Part shown: in pieces, positions 35,828-44,456 of the stretch
Layout: each line of letters starts with the position of its first letter
Position numbering within the stretch: position 1 is the first letter of the stretch
Assembly: GCF_014323705.1 (NCBI RefSeq)
Contig: NZ_JABVEC010000009.1
Coordinates: forward strand, 1 to 64,000
DNA from: Actinomadura alba
Lineage (GTDB): Bacteria > Actinomycetota > Actinomycetes > Streptosporangiales > Streptosporangiaceae
Direction: 5' to 3'
DNA: 64,000 nt
Notes under the pieces: generated by a model
Seen by the model: only the letters and a program-made list of their open reading frames with translations
Database searches by the model: none
Told to the model about the DNA's origin: nothing
Program-made: the position numbers and the translations under genes

Positions 35828-36733
35828 TCACTCCGTTCGGTCGTGCGAAGTCCGGTCGTGCGAAGTCGGGTCGTACGAAGGGTCGTGCGACGTGCTCTGG
35901 CGCCACGCGGCGGACACGGTCGCGAGCGCCTTCCACGCCACCTCGGGGTGGCAGGTCTCGCGCGGGTCGCCGTTGAAGGGGTCGAGCACGACGGTCTCGG
36001 CACCGAGGAGGCGCAGGTGTTCGAGGTCGTCGACGATCTGGTCGATCGTGCCCTCACCGGCGAGGCGGTCCGAGCCGGTGACCGGTGACTCGGTGAGGCG
36101 AAGGGCGATGCGCGGAGCCAGTGCCGGCGCCGGGCGTCGATGCTCCTCCGTGATCCTCTTCATCCGCTCCAGCGCGTCGCGCAGCCACGGCGTGGTGATC
36201 CGCAGCGGATGCCACGCGTCGCCGAGGCGCACCGCCCGGCTCAGACCGGCGTCGCTGTTGCCGCCGACCCAGATCGGTATCCGCCCGGCGCGGTGGTCGG
36301 TGTCGTCCTCCCAGGCGGCGCGAACCGCCCGCAGGCGGTCATCGGTCAGCTTCCCGCGCCGCTGGAACGGGACGCCGAGTGCCTCGAACTCCTGCCGCGC
36401 CCAGCCGACGCCCACTCCGAGGACCAGCCGCCCCCCGCTGAGGTCGTTCAGGTTGGCGGCCATGCGCGCGATGAGCAGCGGATGACGGTACGGCACGATG
36501 AGAACCGTGGTTCCGAGCCGGACCCGGTGGGTGATGCCCGCCAGCCAGGCGAGAGTCGTGAAGGGCTCGTAGAACGGCGCCGGATACTGCTCGGCGACGT
36601 CGGGCGTTACCACGATGTGGTCGGACACCATCAGCAGGTCGAAGCCGAGCCCCTCCACCGTCTGCGCCCAGCTGCGCAGCACGCCGGGGTCGGTGCCGGG
36701 TCCGAAGTTCGGGACGTTCACTCCTAGTTGCAC
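35828..36733 (-). CDS. LLM-class F420-dependent oxidoreductase
   Basis: A 301-residue luciferase-like monooxygenase-fold protein of the F420 type: MQLGVNVPNFGPGTDPGVLR, FDLLMVSDHIV, RVRLGTTVLIVPYRHPLLIA, DLSGGRLVLGVGVGWARQEF, IPIWVGGNSDAGLSRAVRLG. These enzymes use reduced F420 or FMN in redox chemistry; the substrate is unknown. The C-terminus ends in a repeat-encoded tail (SHDPSYDPTSHDRTSHDRTE) caused by a short tandem DNA repeat. It precedes the deaminase gene by two bases and is divergent from an Lrp-type gene. Confidence 0.85.
   Translation of the reverse strand: MQLGVNVPNFGPGTDPGVLRSWAQTVEGLGFDLLMVSDHIVVTPDVAEQYPAPFYEPFTTLAWLAGITHRVRLGTTVLIVPYRHPLLIARMAANLNDLSGGRLVLGVGVGWARQEFEALGVPFQRRGKLTDDRLRAVRAAWEDDTDHRAGRIPIWVGGNSDAGLSRAVRLGDAWHPLRITTPWLRDALERMKRITEEHRRPAPALAPRIALRLTESPVTGSDRLAGEGTIDQIVDDLEHLRLLGAETVVLDPFNGDPRETCHPEVAWKALATVSAAWRQSTSHDPSYDPTSHDRTSHDRTE
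35839..35892. repeat. Tandem repeat at the LLM/deaminase junction
   Basis: Four head-to-tail units: GGTCGTGCGAAGTCC (35839-35853), GGTCGTGCGAAGTCG (35854-35868), GGTCGTACGAAG (35869-35880), GGTCGTGCGACG (35881-35892), of 15, 15, 12 and 12 bp. All are multiples of three, so the LLM frame is kept. It lies just upstream of the deaminase ribosome site. Confidence 0.85.
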
Positions 36734-36826
36734 CAGTCCAGGCTATTGCGGCGATCACCACGGCCGGAAGGGATTCCTCCCGGCATGGGGGGTGATGGGC
36801 CGTGGTTCTGCCGGTACATTTGCGAA

Positions 36827-37288
36827 ATGACCGTGAATCTTGACGCGACCGATTGGACGATCCTGGCCGAGGTCCAGCGGGACGGCCGCATCCCGCTCAC
36901 CGAACTGGGACGGCGGGTCAACCTCAGCGCCTCCGCGACGACCGAGCGGATCAAGCGGCTGGAGGCGACCGGGGTCATCACCGGTTATCGGGCCGACATC
37001 GACCTGGTGAAGGTCGGTTTCGCCGTGCTCGCCGTCGTACGCCTCAAGTACCCGGGCAACCGGCACCAGCCGCTGCACCGGTTGCTGGAGGAGCGCCACG
37101 AGATCCTGGAGTGCCTGCGGACCACCGGCGACGACTGCTACACGCTGAAGGTCGGCGCGGCTTCGATGGCGCACCTCGAACAGCTCGTCAACGCGCTGGC
37201 CGAGTTCGGCAGTACCACCACCAGCGTCGTGTACAGCGCACCGCTCCCCTATCGCGGGCCGCGGGCGCCGGCGCAAGAGACCGAGTGA
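36827..37288 (+). CDS. Lrp/AsnC-family transcriptional regulator
   Basis: A 153-residue regulator. N-terminal helix-turn-helix: LDATDWTILAEVQRDGRIPL, TELGRRVNLSASATTERIKR, LEATGVITGYRADID. The C-terminal RAM (AsnC_trans_reg) domain runs from about 65 to 140 (ECLRTTGDDCYTLKVGAASM). It usually binds amino acids and controls their metabolism. It is divergent from the LLM-oxidoreductase/deaminase pair, which may be its target. ATG 36827 is the domain start. Confidence 0.88.
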   Translation: MTVNLDATDWTILAEVQRDGRIPLTELGRRVNLSASATTERIKRLEATGVITGYRADIDLVKVGFAVLAVVRLKYPGNRHQPLHRLLEERHEILECLRTTGDDCYTLKVGAASMAHLEQLVNALAEFGSTTTSVVYSAPLPYRGPRAPAQETE

Positions 37289-37691
37289 CGCACGCCGACC
37301 CGACCGGCGGCCCGCGCGAGGTGTTCGGCGGTGCGACGAAGAGAAAATGACCACCCGGTTATCGAATTAGATTCGCGTATATCGTCGCCGTGTATCCCTA
37401 GATGTCCGGCTACATCCCGCAGAATGGACTCTACGGGTGATTAATACTGCTTAACGAGCGGTTATCCGTTTGCCAATTTTGTCGACCTCTTGACTGGAGT
37501 CATCAACGCTGGTCACAGGCGTAGCGTGCGCTCCCGCGCATCCGGCGCCCCGGCTCGCAACCCTGTCCGCTCCGCCAATGGGAAACAGCCTTTTGAGCCG
37601 CATGTCAACTTTTACGGCTTCTGACGGCAGTTATAGGCATACTGCTGGGGCTGACATCGTCTCAGCGCATTGTCGGCGTGAGGAGCCATTT
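37289..37691. other. AT-richer intergenic region before the ECF sigma gene
   Basis: About 400 bp without a convincing gene and clearly less GC-rich than its neighbours. It contains two small palindromes, CGAAT-TAG-ATTCG (37363-37375) and TGACT-GG-AGTCA (37491-37502), and several TTAAC/TTATC stretches. It probably holds the sigma operon promoter; I cannot assign an exact -35/-10 pair. Confidence 0.45.
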
Positions 37692-38273
37692 GTGATCATG
37701 TCAGGCCGGCCGGTTCCGGGCGGACCCTCCGCGCGTGGCGCCGGCGAGATCCGGTCGTCATTCGACGAGTTCTACCTGTACTGGCTGCCCCGCCTCACCG
37801 GGTACCTCGAGTCCCAGACCTCGGACCACCGCTGGGTCGAGGACATCGCCCAGGAGAGCATGCTGACCATGGCGGCCAAGTGGGACTACCTCATGACGTA
37901 CGACAAACCGAGTGCCTGGCTCTTCAAGACCGCGACCACCATGCTGCGCCGCTGGCAGTCCCGGGCCCGTGAACAGTGCACGTCCATCGACGACATGATC
38001 ACGCGAGGAGCGCACGCCGGGCTGGTCGCGCCGCGCTTCGAAAGCCGGACGGCCGCACATCTGGACTTAATGAACGCCATTCGTACACTGCCCAGGCGAC
38101 AGCGCGAGGCGCTGGCGCTGCACTGCCTGTTCGGCTTTCCGCTCGCCGACGTCGGCCGCATCATGGGAATCACCGAAGGGTCCGCGAAGACCCACGTGCA
38201 TCGGGCTCGCAAGCGACTGGAAGACCTACTGCGTTCTCCGCGGCCGGCGGCCGACGGAGAGATGAGGGCCTGA
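37692..38273 (+). CDS. ECF RNA polymerase sigma factor
   Basis: A 193-residue ECF sigma factor. Region 2: FDEFYLYWLPRLTGYLESQT, VEDIAQESMLTMAAKWDYL, SAWLFKTATTMLRRWQSRAR. Region 4: LMNAIRTLPRRQREALALHC, LADVGRIMGITEGSAKTHVHRARKRL. GTG 37692 is chosen because AGGAG (37681-37685) is six bases upstream; ATG 37698 is an alternative. The next gene begins one base after its stop and is a candidate partner or anti-sigma factor. Confidence 0.88.
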   Translation: MIMSGRPVPGGPSARGAGEIRSSFDEFYLYWLPRLTGYLESQTSDHRWVEDIAQESMLTMAAKWDYLMTYDKPSAWLFKTATTMLRRWQSRAREQCTSIDDMITRGAHAGLVAPRFESRTAAHLDLMNAIRTLPRRQREALALHCLFGFPLADVGRIMGITEGSAKTHVHRARKRLEDLLRSPRPAADGEMRA

Positions 38274-38274
38274 C

Positions 38275-39033
38275 ATGGACCTGGACGCCGCACTCGCCGC
38301 CACGGCCGACTCGATCGCACGCATGCCCGAGGAGGTCCGCGCCGTCGGCCTGGACGAACTGCGGACAGAGCTTCAGCGACGCAAGGGGGATGACATCGCG
38401 TGGGCGAAGCACACGGCCTTCATCGACTCCCTGGAACTCGAACAAGCCGCGTACGAGCTCGGCCGTCGCCATGACGAGTCCGGCGACCTCGGCGGAGCGG
38501 CGCGCTGGTACCGCGTCGCGGCCAAGAACGACTACGCCGACGCGGCGCTGCGACTCGGGATGGTCCTCGATCTGCTCGCCGACCGGTGCGCCGGGTACGA
38601 CGACCACGATGCGCCGGACACCAGGCACCAGGAACTCCACCTCGTCACCGAGGCCGCCCACGCGTACTCCGAGGCCTACGCCGCCGGTTACGCCGAGGCC
38701 GCGGACAAGGTCGACGAGATGCTCGCCGCCTTCACCCGGCGGCAGAACCGCCCGCCACGCGAGCCCGCTCCCGCCCGAACGGCCCCGAGCGGGCACGACT
38801 GCTCGTACGTCCGCGAGTTCACGCCGGAGAGCGGGGTGCTCAGCGAGAACGAGATTCAAGAGCTGAGCCGCTACAGCGCGCAGTGCCTCACGTGCATGAA
38901 GGAGTTCGTCACCCTGGTCAGGGCCGCGGCGTCCGCACTGCCGACCGGTAACGTCACCGACCCGTGCGCCACTGACGACGAGACGACGAGGTCCACCGGA
39001 CGCGTGCGAGTCACCGCCTGCGACGATCGCTGA
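38275..39033 (+). CDS. Cys-rich sigma-operon partner, possible atypical anti-sigma factor
   Basis: A 252-residue protein starting one base after the sigma stop. Residues 50-160 are helical and repeat-like (YELGRRHDESGDLGGAARWY; YADAALRLGMVLDLLAD; AYSEAYAAGYAEAADKV), similar to Sel1/TPR packing. Near the C-terminus SGHDCSYVREF is followed by ELSRYSAQCLTCMKEFVTL. This resembles the zinc anti-sigma motif H-x3-C-x2-C with Tyr in place of His (YSAQCLTC); the upstream His-Asp-Cys could supply the missing ligand. No membrane helix is visible. Its position is where an anti-sigma factor is normally encoded, but function is inferred only. Confidence 0.6.
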   Translation: MDLDAALAATADSIARMPEEVRAVGLDELRTELQRRKGDDIAWAKHTAFIDSLELEQAAYELGRRHDESGDLGGAARWYRVAAKNDYADAALRLGMVLDLLADRCAGYDDHDAPDTRHQELHLVTEAAHAYSEAYAAGYAEAADKVDEMLAAFTRRQNRPPREPAPARTAPSGHDCSYVREFTPESGVLSENEIQELSRYSAQCLTCMKEFVTLVRAAASALPTGNVTDPCATDDETTRSTGRVRVTACDDR

Positions 39034-39232
39034 CCCCGGCGCCCTTGCTCAACGGAATGCTCAGGCCGGGGTCCGAACGCCCAGCGGGGTACGACGCCTA
39101 ACGCGGTACGACGAGCGCCCACGACGCACTCCTCCACATTTCGGAGTGACCACCGTAAATGATCAGGCGACGGGCGCGTCGCACGTTTCGTCCGGTTCAG
39201 CAACCCGGGTAGTGGCAGGCGTATGGTTTGAA

Positions 39233-39269
39233 GTTCGGAGTACGAACTAATATTGTTCGTACCACGAAC
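39233..39269. promoter_or_regulatory. Double palindromic operator before the FAD oxidoreductase gene
   Basis: GTTCGGAGTACGAAC (39233-39247) and GTTCGTACCACGAAC (39255-39269) are each GTTCG-N5-CGAAC palindromes, 22 bp apart (two helical turns). Across the middle, GTACGAAC and GTTCGTAC form a larger perfect inverted repeat around TAATATT. The site ends 22 bp before the start codon at 39292 and would block transcription when occupied; the MarR protein encoded at 40509-40991 is the nearest candidate. Confidence 0.7.
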
Positions 39270-39291
39270 CATCTATGCGGGGAGCGAAGAC

Positions 39292-40473
39292 ATGGGACGT
39301 ACCGTCGCGGTCATCGGCGGAGGTTACGGAGGCGCAGCGGTCGCCAAGGCGCTGGATCAGGACACCGACGTCGTGCTCATCGAATCCAAGGACGCGTTCG
39401 TCCATTCGGCCGGATCGCTCCGCGCGCTGGTACGGCCGGACTGGGCGGGCAACATGTTCTTTCCGTACGACAGGTTGCTACAGCGCGGCAAGGTCGTTCG
39501 CGAGCGCGCCGCCTCGGTGGACCCCGGCGGCGTGACCTTGGCCTCGGGCGAGCGCGTCGACGCCGACTACCTCGTCCTCGCCTCCGGATCCGACTACCCC
39601 TTTCCGGCGAAGATGGACACCGATCTGTCCAGCGAGGCACTGGAGAGCCTCCGCGCCGCCCACGCCGAGCTGGCGAGCGCCGATCGGGTGCTGATCACCG
39701 GTGCCGGACCGGTCGGCCTGGAGCTGTCCGGTGAGATCAAGGCGGTGTGGCCGGACAAGAGCGTGACCATCGTCGACCCGGCCGGGCGACTGGTCCCCGG
39801 TTTCCTGCCGGAGATGCGCGAGGACCTGCACCGTCAGCTCGACGCCCTCAAGGTGGAACTGCGGCTGGGCACGACCCTGACCGAGGAGCCGCCGACCGAG
39901 CCCGGCCGGGCGAAGACCTTCACCATCGGCACCACCGGGGGCGAGGTGACCGCGGACATCTGGTTCCGCTGCCACGGCGTGAGCGTCAACGGCCACTATC
40001 TCGGCGACGGCCTGGTCACGACGCGAACGCCGCAGGGGCGGGTCCGGGTGACCGAGACGCTCAAGGTCGACGGACACGACCACATCTACGCGCTGGGCGA
40101 CATCACCGATCTGGCCGAGGCCAAGATGGCCGGGCACGCGATGCGGCACGCCGAGGTCGTGGCGGAGAACATCATCGCCCAGGTACGGGGCGAGCGGCCC
40201 ACGGCCGTCTACCGCCCATCGCCCGTGCCGTCGATCCTTCTGCCGCTCGGACCGAGCGGCGGCGTCGGCCAGGTACCGTCGCCGGACGGCCCGGCGGTCC
40301 TGCCGGCACAGGCCGTCAGTGAGTACAAGGGCGCGGACCTCTTCATCGGCCGGTTCACCGAGTTGTTCGGCCGCACCCCGACCGGAGCCCGAACCGAAGC
40401 GCCGACCGAAGCCCCGAACGGAGCCTCAACCGACGACGGGCCCGACCACCGAACCGACTCTCGTACGCCATGA
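39292..40473 (+). CDS. FAD-dependent pyridine-nucleotide oxidoreductase (AIF/FSP1/NDH-2-like)
   Basis: A 393-residue flavoprotein. FAD-binding loop VAVIGGGYGGAAVAKALD at the start, NAD(P)H-binding VLITGAGPVGLELSGEI in the middle, and the C-terminal flavin motif IYALGDITDLAEAKMAGHAM. The family transfers electrons from NAD(P)H to quinones or small acceptors. The last 35 residues (TPTGARTEAPTEAPNGAS) are a low-complexity tail with no known role. The promoter holds a double palindrome; a convergent MarR gene follows. Confidence 0.85.
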   Translation: MGRTVAVIGGGYGGAAVAKALDQDTDVVLIESKDAFVHSAGSLRALVRPDWAGNMFFPYDRLLQRGKVVRERAASVDPGGVTLASGERVDADYLVLASGSDYPFPAKMDTDLSSEALESLRAAHAELASADRVLITGAGPVGLELSGEIKAVWPDKSVTIVDPAGRLVPGFLPEMREDLHRQLDALKVELRLGTTLTEEPPTEPGRAKTFTIGTTGGEVTADIWFRCHGVSVNGHYLGDGLVTTRTPQGRVRVTETLKVDGHDHIYALGDITDLAEAKMAGHAMRHAEVVAENIIAQVRGERPTAVYRPSPVPSILLPLGPSGGVGQVPSPDGPAVLPAQAVSEYKGADLFIGRFTELFGRTPTGARTEAPTEAPNGASTDDGPDHRTDSRTP

Positions 40474-40508
40474 GCCGCCACGACTCGCATGCCGGCCGCA
40501 CCGCTCTC

Positions 40509-40991
40509 TCAGCGGCCGTGCGCGGCGGCGCCTCCGTCGTCCGACTCCATGAAGACCACCGGCACCTCGTTGTCGAGCACCACCCGGCCGAGCACGTCCA
40601 CGAGGCTGCTGCGGTCGGCATCGCCGAGGCCCGACGTCAGCTCCTCGATCCGCCGGCAGGTCTCGGCGTAGAACTCCTCCACCAGCTCACCGCCCTCGGC
40701 GGTCAGCGCGATCCGCACCGCGCGCCCGTCCTCGGGGCTCGGCTCACGCCGCACCAGCCCACGCTGCGCGGTCCGGTCCACCAGGCCGGTGAGACTCGAC
40801 TTCGCGAGCCCGAGCACGCCGCCCAACTCGCTCATGCCGTACGGCTGCGCCATCAGCACGCAGAGCAGTTGTCCCTGCTGAGAGGTCAGGCCGTGGTCCC
40901 GGGCCGACTCGGCGTAGACGGCGTCGACCAGGAATGCGGAACGCACCAATGCGGTGGCGACCCCCATGTGCTCACTCACGGCCCTCGCCAT
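40509..40991 (-). CDS. MarR-family transcriptional regulator
   Basis: A 160-residue regulator: LTSQQGQLLCVLMAQPYGMS, ELGGVLGLAKSSLTGLVDRT, AQRGLVRREPSPEDGRAVRIALT, the typical MarR helix-turn-helix and wing. It is convergent with the oxidoreductase gene and divergent from the LLM gene at 41027, so it may control either. An inverted repeat CGGCCGC/GCGGCCG (40493-40518) overlaps its stop and may act as a terminator. Confidence 0.85.
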   Translation of the reverse strand: MARAVSEHMGVATALVRSAFLVDAVYAESARDHGLTSQQGQLLCVLMAQPYGMSELGGVLGLAKSSLTGLVDRTAQRGLVRREPSPEDGRAVRIALTAEGGELVEEFYAETCRRIEELTSGLGDADRSSLVDVLGRVVLDNEVPVVFMESDDGGAAAHGR

Positions 40992-41026
40992 TCAGTCAGA
41001 ATACGGCAGCGACCCAGAAGGAATGC

Positions 41027-41941
41027 ATGACGATGTCAGAACACAAGGCACTGTTCGGATTCGGCGGCAGCACCGCCGTCGGGGCCGCACAAGAGATCCT
41101 GCGGCTCGCGGCTCGGGCGGACCGCGATGGGCTCGATCTGTTCACCGTCTCGGACCATCCGTACTACGGAAGCCGGTTGGACGCCTATTCCATCGTCGGG
41201 GTCGCTCTCGGCCGCACCGCGAACATCGCGGGACTCGTGAGCGTCACCAACCTGCCGAGCCGCCCAGCGCCCATGCTGGCGCGCACGATCACGTCGCTGT
41301 CCGCCCTCTCCGGCGGCCGGGTCGTGCTCGGGATGGGCGCGGGCGGGCTCTGGGACGAGATCACCAGGCTGGGCACGCCGCGACTGGACCCCGGAGCCGC
41401 CGTCCGCGCCTTCGAAGAGGCGATCGTCCTGGTCCGGGCCCTGTCCGGCGGCGGCGAGCCGGTCACCTTCGACGGCGAGTTCTACCAGGTCACGGCACTC
41501 GAACCGGCCCCGGTCCCGGCCGCACCGGTGTGGACCGGCTCGGTCGGGCCGAAGTCGCTGGCCGTCACCGGAAGAGTGGCCGACGGATGGATCCCCGGGC
41601 ACGCCGCCGACTGGCTCAGCGAGCGATATCGCACGTCACGCCCCATCATCGACGACGCGGCAGCGACCGCGGGCCGCGATCCCGGCGACATCGCGACCAT
41701 CTACAACCTGCCCGGCCTCATCACGCCCGCCCCGCTCGCCGCCACCCGGGACGACGACGGCCGCTGGATCGGCGGCTCGGCCGAGCAATGGGCCGACGAA
41801 CTCACCGGCGCGGTGCTGGAGCACGGCGCATCCGGCTTCGTCCTCTTCGCGCCCGGCGGCGCGGCGCCCGACGACACCGCGCTCGGCCGATGGGCCCAGG
41901 AGATCGTCCCAGCGGTCCGCGAGGCCGTCGCCGGCATTTGA
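41027..41941 (+). CDS. LLM-class F420/flavin-dependent oxidoreductase
   Basis: A 304-residue luciferase-like protein: FTVSDHPYYGSRLDAYSIVG, RTITSLSALSGGRVVLGMGA, then VWTGSVGPKSLAVTGRVADG and WIPGHAADW. This second LLM protein of the window is closer to F420-dependent reductases such as those acting on methylene-H4MPT-like or xenobiotic substrates. ATG 41027 follows AAGGA by five bases. It is divergent from the MarR gene, with the small palindrome ATTCAGTCAGAAT near 40990-41002 between them. Confidence 0.85.
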   Translation: MTMSEHKALFGFGGSTAVGAAQEILRLAARADRDGLDLFTVSDHPYYGSRLDAYSIVGVALGRTANIAGLVSVTNLPSRPAPMLARTITSLSALSGGRVVLGMGAGGLWDEITRLGTPRLDPGAAVRAFEEAIVLVRALSGGGEPVTFDGEFYQVTALEPAPVPAAPVWTGSVGPKSLAVTGRVADGWIPGHAADWLSERYRTSRPIIDDAAATAGRDPGDIATIYNLPGLITPAPLAATRDDDGRWIGGSAEQWADELTGAVLEHGASGFVLFAPGGAAPDDTALGRWAQEIVPAVREAVAGI

Positions 41942-42061
41942 TGATCAGAACGTCGGCTCGCGAAGCCTCGTTCCGCAGCACGCGGAACACCGGATAACGC
42001 GGAACACCCAGATTCGGAATTGATGGCGACACGTTGCCTGCGCGGGCATTATGGGACGTTG

Positions 42062-42096
42062 CCGGTCAGAAACGAGCGGCCGGTCAGAAACGAGCG
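42062..42096. repeat. Direct repeat upstream of the dynamin-like cluster
   Basis: CCGGTCAGAAACGAGCG occurs twice (42062-42078 and 42080-42096), 18 bp apart. It lies about 20 bp before the preferred start of the first dynamin-like gene and may be an activator or repressor site, or simply a slippage product. Confidence 0.6.
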
Positions 42097-42113
42097 ACGC
42101 GGGGTGGCAGCGG

Positions 42114-43790
42114 GTGCGAGCTGGCGAGAATCATCTGCCGATCTCGGCGACGGTTCTCGCCAAGGACGCCCTTTACGAGTGCGCGGCGCTCCTGCCGGAC
42201 ACCGGCGACCTCAGCCGTGAGCTGAGCCGTACGCTGCGGGTCGCCGCCGAACGTCTCGATGAGCCGATGCGGCTCGCGGTGGTCGGGCAGATCAAGCGTG
42301 GTAAGTCCACACTGGTCAACGCACTGCTCGGCCAGGAGGTGGTGGCCACCGCCCGGCGTGAGCTGACGTTCAACGTCAACGAGCTGCACCATTCCGCGGT
42401 CGAGCAGGTGATGCTGCATTTCCGGGACGGGCGGTCCCCGGCGTCCATCCCGCCCGCCGACCTGGCGGACTGGACCGTGTACGACTCCGAGCGGCTGAAC
42501 GAGCTGCGCACGATCCGAAAGATCGAATTCGGGCTCGACAACGAGTTGCTGCGCAGCTTCCGGCTGATCGACACGCCGGGCCTCGGCAGCGTGCACGGCG
42601 ACGACTCGGCGGCCACGCTGGCCAAGCTGGGCATCGACGACCCCGCCGAGCGGCACCACCTGCAGCCGCTGCTTCACCTGCTCAGCCGGGACGTCTCGGC
42701 CGTCCACCGCGAGAGCGCGGACGAACTCGATCGAGCCGACGCCGTGCTCTACCTGTTCAGCCGGGGCCTGCACGAGCAGGACCGCAGGACGTTGTCGGCG
42801 TTCGACGAGGGGTCGGGCAGCTCACTCACGCCGCTCAAGGCGTTCGGCGTGCTGACCAAGTGCGATGACGACTGGCCGCCGGATCCGGACGGTCTGAGTG
42901 CCACCGATCCGCTCGCCCATCACCCCGTTGAAGAGGCGCGCGAGCGCGTCCGCGAATACCTCGACGAGCCGGCCATCGGCCGGATCTTCTACACGATCCT
43001 GCCGGTGGCGGCCCGGGTCGCCACCGGGGCCCAGTGGCTGGACGCCGAGCGGTTCGGCTGGCTGTCGGAGCTGTCCCGTCTCGACCCCGTACGGCTGGTG
43101 GACGAGCTCTCCGACGAGGGCGAGTTCGGCTCGGCCACCGATGGGCCGGTGCCGCCCGCCGCCCGACGCGAGCTGATCGACCGGCTCGGCGGGTGGGGCG
43201 TGCACCTGGCGTGCACCGCGCTCCGCGACGGGCTGGGGGAAGAACAGGTACGGGACCACCTCGTGGAGCAGAGCGGCGTGACCGAGTTGCGCGAACTCGC
43301 CCTGCGCCACTTCGGCAACCGCAGCATGCTGATCAAACTGAACCAGGCCGTACGCTCGGTCCGCGCCGAGCTGGCTCACTATCGCGAGCGGATCGGGCCG
43401 GACACCGGGCTGCGCGCGGCGGCCGAACAGGTGGGGCGGCGGATCGAGCGGCTCGAGCATTCCGAGCACCGGTTCGCCGAGCTGGACGCCCTGTCCGCGC
43501 ACTACCGCGGTGGGCTCACCGGCTTCTCCCCCGGCGAGGTCCGGCAGTTGCTGGAAGTGACCGGGGAGCTCGGCACGCACTGCGCGGCACGGCTGGCGTT
43601 GCCGCCCGACGCCTCACTCGGCGACATGAACGCGGCCGTCCAGGAACGGATCCGTTACTGGGCGGCGCGGGCGAACGATCCGATCCTGGCCCGCCGCAGC
43701 CGGCAGGTCGCCAGGATCATCCAGCGCAGTTACGACGGGATCGCCGAGCGGGTTCGGCTCGCCCAGCGATTCCTGGAGATGGCGGACTGA
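42114..43790 (+). CDS. Dynamin-like GTPase A (soluble)
   Basis: A 558-residue large GTPase. G1 GQIKRGKST is at about residues 58-66, G3 LIDTPGLGS near 155-163, G4 VLTKCDDDW. Residues after about 350 are helical, as in the dynamin stalk (AELAHYRERIGPDTG, EQVGRRIERLEHSEHRFAEL). No membrane helix or hydrophobic paddle is present, unlike its partner at 44453. The first start (ATG 42051) would add a repeat-encoded, Ser/Arg-rich stretch with no ribosome site; GTG 42114 follows a GGGG-containing tract, so I prefer it with moderate confidence. It heads a four-gene cluster with GrpE, a second dynamin and Hsp70. Confidence 0.8.
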   Translation: MRAGENHLPISATVLAKDALYECAALLPDTGDLSRELSRTLRVAAERLDEPMRLAVVGQIKRGKSTLVNALLGQEVVATARRELTFNVNELHHSAVEQVMLHFRDGRSPASIPPADLADWTVYDSERLNELRTIRKIEFGLDNELLRSFRLIDTPGLGSVHGDDSAATLAKLGIDDPAERHHLQPLLHLLSRDVSAVHRESADELDRADAVLYLFSRGLHEQDRRTLSAFDEGSGSSLTPLKAFGVLTKCDDDWPPDPDGLSATDPLAHHPVEEARERVREYLDEPAIGRIFYTILPVAARVATGAQWLDAERFGWLSELSRLDPVRLVDELSDEGEFGSATDGPVPPAARRELIDRLGGWGVHLACTALRDGLGEEQVRDHLVEQSGVTELRELALRHFGNRSMLIKLNQAVRSVRAELAHYRERIGPDTGLRAAAEQVGRRIERLEHSEHRFAELDALSAHYRGGLTGFSPGEVRQLLEVTGELGTHCAARLALPPDASLGDMNAAVQERIRYWAARANDPILARRSRQVARIIQRSYDGIAERVRLAQRFLEMAD

Positions 43791-43823
43791 TGGAGCGCGA
43801 ACCGATGGCGGGCCGGGTGGGCG

Positions 43824-44456
43824 ATGGGTTGGCTTGACTTCTTGCGATCGCTGCGTGGCGGCCGGCCGGCCGAGAGCACCCGGCGGCTCGCCTTCGAGAC
43901 CACGCTCCAGGCCGCCGAGCTGGCGGGCGAGGGCGGTCCCCCCGGTCTCGAGGAGATGAGCACACCGAACATGCTCGACAACGCGCGGCGGCTGCTGGTG
44001 ACCGCGACCGAACGTCAGCGGGCCGACGTGGCGCGCGCCGAGGCGCTCGGGGCCGAGCTGGCCCGGCTCCGCGCCGAGAACGCGGCGTTGCGCCGTCGCC
44101 TGCCCGAACTGGCGTCCGAGCCAGGGTCCGCGCCGGTCGAGGTGGACCCGCCACCGATCGTGCACACGCTGATCGACATCTCCGACCGGGTCGCCGGCCT
44201 GCGAGACACCGTGGAGCCCGCGGTGACCCGCTGGCTGCTGGACCGGATCACCGAGGCACTGGCCGGCACCGGGGTGATCGGCATCCGGGACAAGGGACCG
44301 GTGGATGTGACCCGGCATGCCGTGCTGGCCGTCCGGGCGACCGACGATCCCGACCTGATCGACCGGATCGCCGAGACGGTACGGCCCGGCTACCGCTGGA
44401 ACGACCGCATCCTGCGGCCGCAACAGGTGATCGCCTATGTGGAGGACGGCCGGTGA
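43824..44456 (+). CDS. GrpE-like nucleotide exchange factor
   Basis: A 210-residue protein. Residues 60-95 form a long coiled-coil helix (TATERQRADVARAEALGAEL, ARLRAENAALRRRLPEL). The C-terminal part ends RPGYRWNDRILRPQQVIAYV, the beta-wing signature of GrpE (G-Y-x-x-x-x-x-x-L-R-x-A-x-V). GrpE releases ADP from Hsp70. Typical GrpE is about 180-210 residues and is encoded with dnaK-dnaJ; this one lies between two dynamin-like genes, and its most likely client is the Hsp70 encoded just downstream, not the housekeeping DnaK. Its stop overlaps the next gene's GTG. Confidence 0.8.
   Translation: MGWLDFLRSLRGGRPAESTRRLAFETTLQAAELAGEGGPPGLEEMSTPNMLDNARRLLVTATERQRADVARAEALGAELARLRAENAALRRRLPELASEPGSAPVEVDPPPIVHTLIDISDRVAGLRDTVEPAVTRWLLDRITEALAGTGVIGIRDKGPVDVTRHAVLAVRATDDPDLIDRIAETVRPGYRWNDRILRPQQVIAYVEDGR

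Noticed and set aside
35839..35892. Short tandem repeats considered as a CRISPR array.
   Set aside because: Units are contiguous with no spacers, lie inside a coding sequence, and no cas gene is present. No CRISPR array was seen anywhere in the window.
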